Assembly (NCBI RefSeq): GCF_945957355.1
Contig: NZ_CAMFKM010000008.1
Coordinates: forward strand, 62,001-126,000
DNA: 64,000 nt
Source of the DNA: an uncultured Reyranella sp.
Lineage (GTDB): Bacteria; Pseudomonadota; Alphaproteobacteria; Reyranellales; Reyranellaceae
Reading direction: 5' to 3'
How positions within the stretch are numbered: the first letter of the stretch is position 1; each line of letters begins with the position of its first letter. The translations under genes were made by a program, and so were the position numbers. Below the pieces are notes generated by a model. It was not told where the DNA came from. It saw only the letters and a program-made list of their open reading frames with translations, and did not search any database. Positions 33,125-42,202 of this stretch are shown here, piece by piece.

Positions 33125-34792
33125 ATGTCTGATATCGAGATCGCGCGGCGCGCAATCAAGAAGCCCATGAACGATGTCGCCGCGCGGCTCGGCATCCCGG
33201 AAGACGCGCTGGAGCCCTATGGGCGCGACAAGGCGAAGCTCGACGGCGACTATGTGAAGTCGCTCTCCGAGCGCGAGCAGGGCCACCTCATCCTGGTGAC
33301 CGCGATCAATCCCACCAAGGCGGGCGAGGGCAAGACGACGACGACGATCGGCCTGGGCGACGCACTCAGTCGCCTCGGCAAGAAAACGGCGATCGCCCTC
33401 AGGGAGCCGAGCCTCGGACCCTGCTTCGGCCAGAAGGGCGGAGCTACCGGCGGCGGCCAGGCGCAGATCGTGCCGATGGCCGACATCAACCTGCACTTCA
33501 CCGGTGACTTCCACGCGATCACGACCGCGCATAACCTGCTGGCCGCGATGCTCGACAATCACATCTACTGGGGGAACGCGCTGGGGATCGACAGCCGCCG
33601 CGTATTCTGGCCGCGCGTACTCGACATGAACGACCGCGCGTTGCGCGACACGGTCGTCAGCCTGGGCGGCGTCGCCAACGGATTTCCGCGGCAGGCGCGC
33701 TTCGACATCACGACGGCGTCGGAGGTCATGGCGATCCTCTGCCTCGCAAGCGATCTCGAGGATCTCGAAACGCGACTGGCCCGGATCGTCGTTGCCGAGA
33801 CCCGCGACGGCCGATCGATCACGGCGGGCGACCTCAAGGCTGCCGGCGCGATGGCCGCCGTGCTGAAGGATGCGGCCAAGCCGAACCTGGTGCAGACGCT
33901 GGAGAACAATCCCGTGCTGATTCATGGCGGCCCGTTCGCCAACATCGCGCATGGTTGCAACTCGGTGATCGCCACTCGCGCTGCCCTGGCGCTCGGCGAC
34001 TATGTCGTCACCGAAGCGGGTTTCGGCGCCGACCTCGGCGCGGAGAAGTTCCTCGATATCAAGTGCCGGCAGGCCGGGCTGAAGCCGGAACTTGCGGTGG
34101 TCGTGGCTACCGTGCGCGCCCTCAAGCTGCACGGCGGCGCCGATGAAAAGGCCCTCGGCACGGAAGATGTCGGCGCCGTCGAGCGCGGCCTGCCCAACCT
34201 GCTGCGCCATGTCGAGAACCTGCGGAAATTCGGGCTGCCGGTGCTGGTCGCCATCAACCGCTTTCTCACCGATACGCCGGCCGAGCTGGAAACGATCGAG
34301 GCTCAGTGCGCGGTGGCGGGTGCCAAAGCCTATCTTTGTGAGCACTGGGCCAAGGGCGGTGCCGGCGCGGAGGACCTCGCAGGCGCCGTCATCGCGACGC
34401 TCGACGAAGGCAAGGCGGCCTTCAAGCCGCTCTATCCCGACGACATGCCGCTCGCCCAGAAGATCGATACCATCGCCCGCGAGATCTACCGCGCCTCGGG
34501 CGTCGCGATCGCCGGACCTGCGCAACGGCGCCTGAAGGCGCTGGAGGCCGCGGGCTACGGCAGGCTGCCGGTCTGCATCGCGAAGACCCAGTACAGCTTC
34601 GCCGCCGATCCCGAACTGCGCGGCGCGCCGACGGGCCATACACTGCCCATCCGCGAGGTGCGTCTGTCCGCCGGCGCCGGCTTCGTCGTGGCAATGGCCG
34701 GCGAGATCATGAGCATGCCGGGCCTGCCGCGCGTGCCAGCGGCGGAGAACATCCGGCTGACGCAGGACGGCCAGGTGGACGGGATCTTCTGA
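33125..34792 (+). CDS. fhs: Formate--tetrahydrofolate ligase
   Basis: A 555-residue enzyme that makes 10-formyltetrahydrofolate from formate, ATP and tetrahydrofolate. The ATP-binding loop [12 protein letters not shown] lies at residues 63-74; [15 protein letters not shown] and [13 protein letters not shown] follow, and [12 protein letters not shown] comes later. Length matches the family (about 557). The ATG at 33125 follows GGGAG. No other one-carbon folate gene is adjacent in the window, so it stands alone here. Confidence 0.96.
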   Translation: MSDIEIARRAIKKPMNDVAARLGIPEDALEPYGRDKAKLDGDYVKSLSEREQGHLILVTAINPTKAGEGKTTTTIGLGDALSRLGKKTAIALREPSLGPCFGQKGGATGGGQAQIVPMADINLHFTGDFHAITTAHNLLAAMLDNHIYWGNALGIDSRRVFWPRVLDMNDRALRDTVVSLGGVANGFPRQARFDITTASEVMAILCLASDLEDLETRLARIVVAETRDGRSITAGDLKAAGAMAAVLKDAAKPNLVQTLENNPVLIHGGPFANIAHGCNSVIATRAALALGDYVVTEAGFGADLGAEKFLDIKCRQAGLKPELAVVVATVRALKLHGGADEKALGTEDVGAVERGLPNLLRHVENLRKFGLPVLVAINRFLTDTPAELETIEAQCAVAGAKAYLCEHWAKGGAGAEDLAGAVIATLDEGKAAFKPLYPDDMPLAQKIDTIAREIYRASGVAIAGPAQRRLKALEAAGYGRLPVCIAKTQYSFAADPELRGAPTGHTLPIREVRLSAGAGFVVAMAGEIMSMPGLPRVPAAENIRLTQDGQVDGIF

Positions 34793-34795
34793 GCG

Positions 34796-35686
34796 ATGCG
34801 CACCTATCCGTTCGTCACCGTCGACGTTTTCACCACCACCCGGTTCGGCGGCAATCCGCTGGCGGTCTTTCCCGATGCGAGGGGGATGAGCGATGCGGAG
34901 ATGCAGTCGCTCGCCGCCGAGTTCAATTTGAGCGAGACGACCTTCGTGCTGCCGCCGGAGAATCCCGCCCATACGGCTCGCGTCCGCATCTTCACGCGCA
35001 CGCGCGAGATGCCGTTCGCCGGCCATCCCAACGTCGGCACTGCCTATGTGCTGGCGCAGCAGGGCAGGGACCGGAACGGCAAACTCCTGTTCGAGGAACT
35101 GGCAGGCCTCGTCGAGATCGACGTCGAGCGTGACGAGGGCGGTGCGCCCGTAGGCGCGACGATCGCCGCACCCCAACCGCTCTCGCTGGGTCCGGAGTTG
35201 CCGGTTGGGATCATCGCCGCCTGCGCGTCGCTGACGCCGGCGGATATTCGCGTAGGCGCACACAAGCCGGTTGGGGCTTCGCTGGGCAATCCATTCGTCA
35301 TTGCCGAAGTCGGGTTGTCTGCCCTCGAAAGGGCGACGCCGGACTTCCCGTCGTTTCGCGAGGCTCTGGAGCAGACGCCGGCCCTGAACGGCCGCCTTGG
35401 ACTGTATCTCTACGCGCATGCCGCAAGTGGAACTGTTCAAGCTCGCATGTTCGCGCCCCTTGGCGGCACGATCGAGGACCCCGCGACCGGCAGCGCCGCG
35501 GGGCCCCTTGGCGCGCTCCTTCTTTCGCTCACCAGCGCCGCGGAATTGCGGCTCGACATCCATCAGGGCGTGGTCATGGGGCGGCCGAGCCTGCTGCGGG
35601 TCGCGGCGCGCCGCAGGGCCGACGGCATCCGCGCCACCATTGCCGGGCAGTGCGTACCGGTGCTGCGCGGCGAGGCTGTACTGTGA
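34796..35686 (+). CDS. PhzF family isomerase-like protein
   Basis: A 296-residue PhzF-fold protein. The N-terminal [22 protein letters not shown], the catalytic-type glutamate E47 in NLSETTFVL, the [13 protein letters not shown] region and the C-terminal [13 protein letters not shown] signature are all visible. PhzF isomerises trans-2,3-dihydro-3-hydroxyanthranilate, but most homologues outside phenazine clusters have unknown substrates; no phenazine genes are here. It starts three bases after the fhs stop, so co-transcription is likely. Confidence 0.92.
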   Translation: MRTYPFVTVDVFTTTRFGGNPLAVFPDARGMSDAEMQSLAAEFNLSETTFVLPPENPAHTARVRIFTRTREMPFAGHPNVGTAYVLAQQGRDRNGKLLFEELAGLVEIDVERDEGGAPVGATIAAPQPLSLGPELPVGIIAACASLTPADIRVGAHKPVGASLGNPFVIAEVGLSALERATPDFPSFREALEQTPALNGRLGLYLYAHAASGTVQARMFAPLGGTIEDPATGSAAGPLGALLLSLTSAAELRLDIHQGVVMGRPSLLRVAARRRADGIRATIAGQCVPVLRGEAVL

Positions 35687-35687
35687 G

Positions 35688-36098
35688 CTAGTGGGGGCGG
35701 AAGGCGTGCCGCTTCAGGTCGGCGAGCGGTACGACGTGCAGCGTGACGGCATGGGTCGCTTCCAGCACGACCTGGGGCGCGACGTCCGCGTCGAGGGCCT
35801 CCTTCCATCGGCTGGCGCACAGGCACCAGCGGTCGCCGGGTTTCAGGCCGGGGAAGCCGTATTGCGGCATCGGCGTGCTGAGATCGTTGCCGCGGGACTT
35901 GGAGAACAACAGGAATTCGGCGGTCAGGACCACGCAAACCGTGTGCAGGCCGATATCCTCCGCGCCGGTGTTGCAGCAGCCGTCGCGATAGAAACCGGTG
36001 ACCGGCCGGGTGGAGCAGGGCTCCAGCACGCCGCCCAGCACGTTTATGGAGGGGGCGCGGCGGTCGGGGCGGCCCTGCTCAGGCGTCTGATCGAACAT
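35688..36098 (-). CDS. DUF2237 family protein
   Basis: A 136-residue cytoplasmic protein of the DUF2237 family. The family block NVLGGVLEPCSTRPVTGFYRDGCCN (its core PVTGFYRDGCCNTG) and TVCVVLTAEFLLFSKSRGNDLS are followed by GDRWCLCASRWKEAL and LEATHAVTL. It contains several conserved cysteines. The function of the family is not known to me. It converges with the PhzF gene with one base between. Confidence 0.9.
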   Translation of the reverse strand: MFDQTPEQGRPDRRAPSINVLGGVLEPCSTRPVTGFYRDGCCNTGAEDIGLHTVCVVLTAEFLLFSKSRGNDLSTPMPQYGFPGLKPGDRWCLCASRWKEALDADVAPQVVLEATHAVTLHVVPLADLKRHAFRPH

Positions 36099-36181
36099 GG
36101 TTCCAGCGTAGCATCTGGAATTTGAGCTTTCGAGGCGGCGGGGCCGCTGGTAGAAACCCTCGCGTCAAAGAGGTGTATCGG

Positions 36182-36258
36182 CGGGGCGTAGCGCAGTCTG
36201 GTAGCGCGTCTGCCTTGGGCGCAGAAGGTCGTCGGTTCGAATCCGGCCGCCCCGACCA
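36182..36258 (+). tRNA. tRNA-Pro (anticodon TGG)
   Basis: A 77-base tRNA with encoded CCA. Acceptor stem CGGGGCG/CGCCCCG, D-arm with GCGCAGTCTGGTAGCGC, anticodon stem TCTGC/GCAGA around the loop CTTGGGC, T-arm with GGTTCGAATCC. Anticodon TGG at loop positions 34-36 gives proline. Confidence 0.96.
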
Positions 36259-36285
36259 CGCCCGCAAACGGAGTTAGCGGAAGCC

Positions 36286-36588
36286 ATGCAGGTTCGCATC
36301 TTCAAGCCGGCCAAGACGGCCATGCAGTCGGGAACGGGCAATACCCATGAGTGGGTGCTGGAGCCGGAGCCGTCGCGCAAGGAGATCGATCCGTTGATGG
36401 GCTGGACCAGCTCCCGCAACACGATGCAGCAGGTTCGCCTGTTCTTTCCGACCCTCGAGGAAGCCAAGGCCCATGCCGAGCGCAACGGCTGGCAGTATAC
36501 GGTCGAGCAGCCGCACAGCCGGCCGGTGAGGGCCAAGGCCTATGCCGACAATTTCGCCTTCAACCGGGTCGGCCGCTGGACGCACTGA
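36286..36588 (+). CDS. NDUFS4-like NADH-ubiquinone oxidoreductase accessory subunit
   Basis: A 100-residue protein of the ETC complex I subunit conserved region family, homologous to the mitochondrial NDUFS4/18-kDa subunit. Landmarks are VRIFKPAKTAMQSG, WVLEFEP-type EWVLEPEP, DPLMGWTSS and the C-terminal YADNFAFNRVGRWTH. It is an alphaproteobacterial hallmark gene. It sits between two tRNA genes, away from any nuo operon. It probably associates with the peripheral arm of complex I. Confidence 0.9.
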   Translation: MQVRIFKPAKTAMQSGTGNTHEWVLEPEPSRKEIDPLMGWTSSRNTMQQVRLFFPTLEEAKAHAERNGWQYTVEQPHSRPVRAKAYADNFAFNRVGRWTH

Positions 36589-36623
36589 ACGTCCAGGCCG
36601 GGCGTGTGATATTGAGACGGCAG

Positions 36624-36699
36624 GCGCCCGTAGCTCAGTGGATAGAGCAACCGCCTTCTAAGCGGTAGGCCGCTGGTTCGAATCCAGCCGGGCGCGCCA
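36624..36699 (+). tRNA. tRNA-Arg (anticodon TCT)
   Basis: A 76-base tRNA with encoded CCA. Acceptor stem GCGCCCG/CGGGCGC, D-arm AGCTCAGTGGATAGAGC, anticodon stem ACCGC/GCGGT around CTTCTAA, T-arm with GGTTCGAATCC. Anticodon TCT gives arginine (AGA/AGG). From here to 36848 no gene is supported. Confidence 0.96.
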
Positions 36700-36848
36700 A
36701 CTCTGCGGCCGGGCCGCACTTGCAATCGACTTGGGCTGGCCAATGGGGCCAAGGATCCCAGCGTGGTGCCTGCGCGATGGCGCGGCTGCCGTCGGCCTCG
36801 CACTCATCGCAGATGAAACGCATTTGCAAGGCTGCATCCTTCTATTGC

Positions 36849-36897
36849 ATGCGAGTAATTATCAGTGCCACAATCTGTCCGTGATAATAACTCGCAT
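36849..36897. promoter_or_regulatory. Mirrored pair of Fur-type operators upstream of the iron operon
   Basis: Two 16-base arms, ATGCGAGTAATTATCA and TGATAATAACTCGCAT, are inverted repeats with one mismatch and a 17-base spacer. Each arm contains the ATTATCA/TGATAAT half of a classical Fur box and fits an imperfect 7-1-7 Fur site. The region is markedly AT-rich relative to its surroundings and lies 45 bases upstream of the receptor start. Iron-dependent repression by a Fur-family protein is inferred. Confidence 0.7.
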
Positions 36898-36941
36898 TAT
36901 CCTCAATTATGGGGAAGCGAGTGAACTTCCGGGGAGTAATC

Positions 36942-39233
36942 ATGGCGAAGCGCGTACCGGTGAAGACGGCGTTGGTTGGTTTGCTCGTGGCGCCTGGCGC
37001 CATGGCCCAACAGGATCCCGCCCAGACGCCAGCACCCGCGTCCGACACGCCTTCGACAGAAAACCAGCCCGCGGCCCCGGCGGCCGCACCCGCGACCATG
37101 CAGACGGTGACGGTGACCGGCAGTCGCCCGAGCGAGGATTTCCAGGTGACGCGGGGCTCGATCAACCGCCTGGGTGCCGCCAACCTGATGGACGTGCCGC
37201 AGTCGGTGGTCGTCATCAACCGCGCCCTGATGCAGTCGCAGGGCGTGACCAGGCTGGAAGACGCCGTCCGCAACGCGCCGGGTGTCACCATCGGCTCGGC
37301 CGAAGGCGGCGCCATCGGTACCAACATCAACATCAACGGCTTCTCGGCCCGCACCGACATCTATCTCGACGGCATGCGCGACCGCGGCCAGTACTATCGC
37401 GACGTGTTCGCCCTGGAACAGGTCGAGGTGCTGATGGGACCGTCCTCGATGCTTTTCGGCCGCGGCTCGACCGGCGGCGTCATCAACCAGGTGACCAAGA
37501 AGCCGTTCCTGAAGCAGGCCACCGAACTCAGCGCCCAGGCGACAACCAACGGTCTCGTGCGCACCACAGCCGACGTCAACACGCCATTCCAGGACACCAA
37601 CGCGGCCCGCGTGTCAGCCATGTTCCAGGCCGGCAAGGCGTCGACCGTCGACCAGACCAACATGCTCGACTTTGGGCTGGCGCCGACGGTGAAGCTCGGT
37701 ATCGGCACGCCAACGGAGGTCACGCTCGGCGCCTACCTGATGCACCGGAAAGACCAGGTGAACTACGGCGTCCCCAACCTCAACGGCTATCCGCTGAATG
37801 CGCCACGCAACACGGCCTGGGGGTTCAACGATGACTATACGGAGCAAGACGTCGTCACCCTCCAGAGTCTGATCGAGCATAAGTTTGCGCCGAACCTCAA
37901 CCTGCGCAATCAGACGGAGTTCGTGTGGGTGAACACCGCGGTGCGCGAAACCTCCGGCGGCTTCGTCGGCACGCTTGGATCCAATGGTGGCTTCGTGGCG
38001 GCGCCGCGCGGACCGAACAATATCCCCTACAGTGCGGCCCCACTGGGCAACCTGTGGATCCGCCAGCTCAGCCGTGACCGCAACATCAATGACATCACGG
38101 TGGAGAATCAGACTGAGGTGTTGGCCAAGTTCGACACCGGAAGCGTCGGCCATACGCTGCTGATGGGCATCGATCTGAACTACGAATCCTACACGAACAA
38201 GCAATCCAGCCGGACCGGCACATGCAACGGGATCGCCCTGCCGGCGGGATCCGTCGGCTGCACACCCGCAGGGTACACGGTCGGCGCCAACACACCCGGA
38301 AACGTTGCATCCGTGCCGGGCAACTACGCCTCCTCGCAGGCCTGGGGCGCCGGCTTCTACTTTAACGACACGGTCCAGCTCCTGCCGGAGGTGAAGCTCG
38401 TGGGCGGGCTGCGCTGGGACTATTACGCCGCGTCGATCGGCAATTCGATCAATAGTGCGAACACGGCCGGCAGCACCGCGGTCCCGTTCCAGTATCAGCC
38501 CGACAGCTTCCTCAGCGTTCGAGCCGGCATCATCTACGAGCCGACGCCGGCGCAATCCTACTACGTTTCGTACAGCACCTCGTTCAATCCGTCGCTCGAG
38601 CAGCTCACCTCGACGACCGGCGGGTCGTATCTGCCGCCCGAGAACAACAAGGGCGTGGAGGCGGGTGTGAAGTACGAGCTGCTGAATGCCAACCTGTCGC
38701 TCAACGCCGCCGTATTCTCGATCGTCAAGAACAACGCGCGCACGGCCAATCCCGACGGCACCTACTCGCCGACCGGCAACGTGCAGGTGACCGGCGGCCG
38801 TGTCGGCTTTTCCGGCCGCATCACGCCGGAATGGCAGGTCTTCGGCGGTTATGCCCACCTCAATGGCGTCATCCTGCAGGGGTTGAGCTATCAGAATGGC
38901 ATCGGCAACACGACCGGCAAGGTGCCGCTCAACACGCCGACCGACTCGGCAAACCTCTGGACGACCTACACCTTCAAGGAAACCTGGGAGATCGGCGGCG
39001 GCTTCTTCTATGTCGGCCAGCGTTACGCCAACAACACCAACACGGTGGTCGTGCCGGCCTACACCCGATTCGATCTGACGGCGGCTTACAAGCAGCCGAC
39101 CTACGACGTGCGCCTCAACGTCTACAACCTGTTCAACTCGATCTACTACGACGGCGTCATCGCCTCGGACGGCGGTCGTGCGGTCATGGGAGCGGGAACG
39201 ACCGGCATGATTACGCTCAACTACCGCCTGTGA
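36942..39233 (+). CDS. TonB-dependent siderophore receptor (catecholate/Fiu-like)
   Basis: A 763-residue outer membrane receptor. Signal peptide ends APGAMAQ, then a short Ala/Pro linker, TonB-box-like QTVTVTGSR, and the plug domain with DVPQSVVVINRALMQSQGV and VEVLMGPSSMLFGRGSTGGVINQVTK (in parts). The beta-barrel ends with the family terminal LNYRL. The ATG at 36942 has a GGGGAG site; an earlier in-frame ATG at 36909 is less likely. The next gene, piuC, is the usual partner of Fiu-like catecholate receptors. Confidence 0.93.
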   Translation: MAKRVPVKTALVGLLVAPGAMAQQDPAQTPAPASDTPSTENQPAAPAAAPATMQTVTVTGSRPSEDFQVTRGSINRLGAANLMDVPQSVVVINRALMQSQGVTRLEDAVRNAPGVTIGSAEGGAIGTNININGFSARTDIYLDGMRDRGQYYRDVFALEQVEVLMGPSSMLFGRGSTGGVINQVTKKPFLKQATELSAQATTNGLVRTTADVNTPFQDTNAARVSAMFQAGKASTVDQTNMLDFGLAPTVKLGIGTPTEVTLGAYLMHRKDQVNYGVPNLNGYPLNAPRNTAWGFNDDYTEQDVVTLQSLIEHKFAPNLNLRNQTEFVWVNTAVRETSGGFVGTLGSNGGFVAAPRGPNNIPYSAAPLGNLWIRQLSRDRNINDITVENQTEVLAKFDTGSVGHTLLMGIDLNYESYTNKQSSRTGTCNGIALPAGSVGCTPAGYTVGANTPGNVASVPGNYASSQAWGAGFYFNDTVQLLPEVKLVGGLRWDYYAASIGNSINSANTAGSTAVPFQYQPDSFLSVRAGIIYEPTPAQSYYVSYSTSFNPSLEQLTSTTGGSYLPPENNKGVEAGVKYELLNANLSLNAAVFSIVKNNARTANPDGTYSPTGNVQVTGGRVGFSGRITPEWQVFGGYAHLNGVILQGLSYQNGIGNTTGKVPLNTPTDSANLWTTYTFKETWEIGGGFFYVGQRYANNTNTVVVPAYTRFDLTAAYKQPTYDVRLNVYNLFNSIYYDGVIASDGGRAVMGAGTTGMITLNYRL

Positions 39234-39254
39234 TGACGGAAGCCGCCGCCCGTC

Positions 39255-39938
39255 ATGCTGGTCTGTGTTCCCCAAGTCCTCGGCGCCGCGCAGCTCGTCA
39301 GCCTGCGCGAGCGTCTGGATCGTTCCAACGCCTGGGTCGACGGTCGCGTGACCGCCGGCTACCAGGGCGCGCCCGTGAAGTTCAACCAGCAGATAGACGA
39401 GCGGTCGGAGACGGCGATCGCCTGCCAGCGCATCGTGGGCGCGGCGCTGGAGGTCCATCCGATCTTCATCAGCGCCGTCCTCCCGAACGAGATCTATCCG
39501 CCCATGTTCAACCGCTACGGCGAGGGCATGCGGTTCGGCCCCCATGTCGACGGCAGCGTGCGCATCAACCCGCACAACGGACGCAAGCTGCGCACCGACG
39601 TATCGGCGACGCTGTTCCTCAGCAATCCCGAGGACTATGACGGTGGCGAGCTCTTGATCGAGGACACGTATGGCCAGCAAAGTGTCAAGCTGGCGGCCGG
39701 CGACATGGTCGTCTATCCGGCGACCAGCCTGCACTCCGTGGCGCCAATCACCCGGGGCGTGCGGCTGGCCTGCTTCTTCTGGACGCAGAGCCTGATCCGC
39801 GACGACACGCAGAGGTCCCTGCTGCACGACATGGACAATGCCATCCAGCGCCTGAACGAGACCAGTGCGGACGAGGGCGCGCGCCGATCGCTGATCGGCT
39901 GCTACCACAACCTCGTGCGCCAATGGAGCGAGACCTGA
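39255..39938 (+). CDS. piuC: Fe(II)/2-oxoglutarate-dependent dioxygenase PiuC (PKHD-type hydroxylase)
   Basis: A 227-residue 2OG-Fe(II) oxygenase. The iron ligands are H97 and D99 in GPHVDG and H160 in SLHSVAPIT, with R170 for 2-oxoglutarate. The N-terminal LVCVPQVLGA and mid FNRYGEGMRFG are typical of PiuC. This family is regularly coupled to siderophore receptors. It follows the receptor by 21 bases. The TGA overlaps the next ATG (TGATG). Confidence 0.92.
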   Translation: MLVCVPQVLGAAQLVSLRERLDRSNAWVDGRVTAGYQGAPVKFNQQIDERSETAIACQRIVGAALEVHPIFISAVLPNEIYPPMFNRYGEGMRFGPHVDGSVRINPHNGRKLRTDVSATLFLSNPEDYDGGELLIEDTYGQQSVKLAAGDMVVYPATSLHSVAPITRGVRLACFFWTQSLIRDDTQRSLLHDMDNAIQRLNETSADEGARRSLIGCYHNLVRQWSET

Positions 39939-40624
39939 TGAGCGTCGCCACGGCCGCGGCCGCGAAGGCGGGCAGGGTGAATCGCCGTCTGACTTTCGTG
40001 CGCTGGGTGCGCAAGGCTCATGGGTGGTTCGGCCTTTGGGGTGCGCTGCTGGGTCTCCTGTTCGGGTTCAGCGGCGTCTGGTTGAACCATCGTAATACGA
40101 TGAAGCTGTCCTTGCCCGACCAGAAGCAGATCAACGCGCAGCTCCAACTGCCCGACCCGCGGCCGCAGACCATCGAGGCGATGGGCGCGTGGCTGCAGCA
40201 GTCGCTGAAGCTCGACCGCGGCCCGAACAACGCGCGGGTCGAGCGCGCACGGCCCGTTCCGTGGGTCGAGCGGAGCGGGGACGACAATGCCCGCCCTCTG
40301 CAACAACCAGAGCGCTGGCTGTTGAACTTCGGCGGCCCCAATCACCTGGTGCAGGCGGAGTACTGGGTCGGCAACCGGTCGCTGTCCGTGCGCACGACTC
40401 AGAATGGATTCGTGGCGACGCTGACGAACCTTCACAAGGGCACGGCGATGCCCGTGCCGTGGATTCTGTTGATCGATACGCTGGCGGGCAGCATGATCTT
40501 GCTGTCGATCAGCGGCGTCATCCTGTGGTGGGAAACGCATCGCAAGCGCGCGGTCGGCATTACGATTTTCGCCGTCTCCGTGGCCGCCACGGTGGCATTC
40601 GTCGTCAGTCCGCTCCAGCTGTAG
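39938..40624 (+). CDS. PepSY-associated membrane protein of the iron operon
   Basis: A 228-residue membrane protein with an N-terminal transmembrane helix (WFGLWGALLGLLFGFSGVWL) and a C-terminal pair of helices (PWILLIDTLAGSMILLSISG and ITIFAVSVAATVAFVVS). A TNLHKG-type PepSY-TM segment precedes the C-terminal pair. Such proteins are found with siderophore receptors and may help reductive iron release at the inner membrane. The ATG shares one base with the piuC stop. Confidence 0.82.
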   Translation: MSVATAAAAKAGRVNRRLTFVRWVRKAHGWFGLWGALLGLLFGFSGVWLNHRNTMKLSLPDQKQINAQLQLPDPRPQTIEAMGAWLQQSLKLDRGPNNARVERARPVPWVERSGDDNARPLQQPERWLLNFGGPNHLVQAEYWVGNRSLSVRTTQNGFVATLTNLHKGTAMPVPWILLIDTLAGSMILLSISGVILWWETHRKRAVGITIFAVSVAATVAFVVSPLQL

Positions 40625-40634
40625 GGGCGATGCA

Positions 40635-41447
40635 GTGGTAGACCCCGTGTCCTCCAGTCCGCCCCTCGTGGAAGCCGGCCCGCCGGGACCCTCGCGCGAG
40701 CCGTTGTCGACCGTGGCGCGGCGCGGAATCCTGGTGCTCGTGATCTTCTTCCATGTCGGCGGAGGCTGGGCGCTGACTCAGGTCGAGCCGGTGAAGCTGG
40801 TGGTGGGCGACATCGCGCCGATGGAGGTGCGGATGGTGCCGGCCGAGGAGCCGGCCCAGGTCGAGATCGAGGATTCCGAACCGCCGCCGCCGGTCGACCT
40901 GAAGCCTCCGCCTCCCGACCTGGCGACCATCGTGGATCCGCCGCCGCCCGACCTGCCGCCGCCGGAATTCCCGTTGGCCAAGGTGGACCTGCCGCCGCCC
41001 GACGAACCGCCGCCGCCGGAAATCCCCCCGCCGGAGAAAAAAGTCGAACCCAAGCCGAAGCCCCCGGAGCCCAAGCCGGTGCAGCGCAAGCCACAGCCGG
41101 CGCGCCCCGCGGCCCCGGTCGAGCCGGGCCCACAGCAGGCTGCGCCCGCAGCCCCAGCCGCGCCGCGGACGGTGCAGGCCTCGCAGCTGGGCTGGCTGGT
41201 GCAGCCCAACCCGGCCTATCCGGCCCGCTCGCGTCGCGCGGGCGAGCAGGGCACGGCGACGGTCCGCGTACTGGTCGACGTGACCGGCCGGCCGGCCCAG
41301 GTCTCGCTGGCTGCTTCTTCGGGTCACACCGATCTCGACCAGGCGGCGCTGAGCGCCGTGCGCGCGTCGCAGTTCCGACCGTATGTCGAGCGTGGGATGG
41401 CGCAGGCGGTCTGGGTCCACGTTCCGATCAAATTCGTATTGCAGTAG
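40635..41447 (+). CDS. tonB: TonB energy transducer
   Basis: A 270-residue TonB. One N-terminal membrane anchor (about residues 28-48), a long Pro-rich periplasmic spacer with alternating Pro-Pro and Glu/Lys blocks, and a C-terminal TonB domain with YPARSRRAGEQGTATVRVLVD (in part) and AALSAVRASQFRPY. The GTG start at 40635 follows GGGGCG; no stronger site was seen. It transmits proton-motive energy from ExbBD to the receptor. Confidence 0.93.
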   Translation: MVDPVSSSPPLVEAGPPGPSREPLSTVARRGILVLVIFFHVGGGWALTQVEPVKLVVGDIAPMEVRMVPAEEPAQVEIEDSEPPPPVDLKPPPPDLATIVDPPPPDLPPPEFPLAKVDLPPPDEPPPPEIPPPEKKVEPKPKPPEPKPVQRKPQPARPAAPVEPGPQQAAPAAPAAPRTVQASQLGWLVQPNPAYPARSRRAGEQGTATVRVLVDVTGRPAQVSLAASSGHTDLDQAALSAVRASQFRPYVERGMAQAVWVHVPIKFVLQ

Positions 41448-41458
41448 GAGAGCATCTC

Positions 41459-42190
41459 ATGGGCGACGCATCGGCCCTGGGCTTCGGCCATTTTCTTGCG
41501 CAGGCGGACATCGTCGCCAAGATCCTGTTGGGGGTGCTGGCATTGATGTCGGCGATCTCCTGGTACCTGATCATCTACAAGGGGATCGGGCAGATCGTTC
41601 GCCAGGAGCGCAGCCGCCGTTTCCTCAACTTCTTCTGGAGCGCGACCTCGCTCGAGCAGGTGCAGAACGAGCTCAACATCCACGGAGTGAATGAGCCGTT
41701 CGGCCATCTCACGGCGCATTCGCTGCATGCCCAGGCCCACCACGCCAAGTTCGGCGCGGCCAAGCTGGAGGAGGCGGGCAGCGAGACCGAGTTCCTGACC
41801 CGTACCATCAAGAAGGTGCTCGACGAGGAGACCACTTCGCTGGAGAACGGCCTCACGATGCTCGCCACGATCGGCGCTACGGCGCCGTTCGTCGGATTGT
41901 TCGGCACGGTGTGGGGCGTCTATCACGCCCTTGTCGCCATCGGCATGTCGGGCTCGGGAATGCTCGACAAGGTGGCGGGCCCGGTGGGCGAGGCGCTGAT
42001 CATGACCGGCATCGGCCTTGCCGTCGCCCTGCCGGCGGTCATGGGCTATAATTGGTTAACCCGATCCAATCGCGTGCTGACGGCCAAGCTCGACGCCTTT
42101 GCCTTCGAACTGCTGACCTTCCTGTCGATGGGCCGCGCGCTGCAGGCCGGCCGCAAGCCGGGCAGCGTGCCGCTCGCGGCCGTGAACTGA
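41459..42190 (+). CDS. exbB: ExbB-type proton channel subunit
   Basis: A 243-residue MotA/TolQ/ExbB family protein with three hydrophobic segments. The conserved C-terminal channel region is visible as GATAPFVGLFGTVWGVYHAL and GEALIMTGIGLAVALPAVMGYNW (in parts). With ExbD it uses the proton gradient to energise TonB. An AGGAG site precedes the ATG. It follows tonB by 11 bases. Confidence 0.94.
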   Translation: MGDASALGFGHFLAQADIVAKILLGVLALMSAISWYLIIYKGIGQIVRQERSRRFLNFFWSATSLEQVQNELNIHGVNEPFGHLTAHSLHAQAHHAKFGAAKLEEAGSETEFLTRTIKKVLDEETTSLENGLTMLATIGATAPFVGLFGTVWGVYHALVAIGMSGSGMLDKVAGPVGEALIMTGIGLAVALPAVMGYNWLTRSNRVLTAKLDAFAFELLTFLSMGRALQAGRKPGSVPLAAVN

Positions 42191-42202
42191 GGGAGGCGGG
42201 CA

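Noticed and set aside
33047..35563. 838-codon minus-strand open frame
   Set aside because: It runs antisense to the formate-tetrahydrofolate ligase and PhzF genes, is rich in Arg, Gly and His without motifs, and is explained by high GC.
36182..36699. tRNA genes as integration sites of a mobile island carrying the iron operon
   Set aside because: No integrase, no duplicated tRNA end and no composition shift were seen on either side.
36635..36829. Minus-strand small ORF with a CDEC and a CKCG pair, suggestive of a zinc ribbon
   Set aside because: Its 3' half is antisense to tRNA-Arg and yields the familiar tRNA-derived pseudo-peptide; no ribosome binding site, so not supported.
37614..39923. 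769-codon minus-strand open frame
   Set aside because: Antisense to the TonB-dependent receptor and piuC; composition is biased and no domain is visible.
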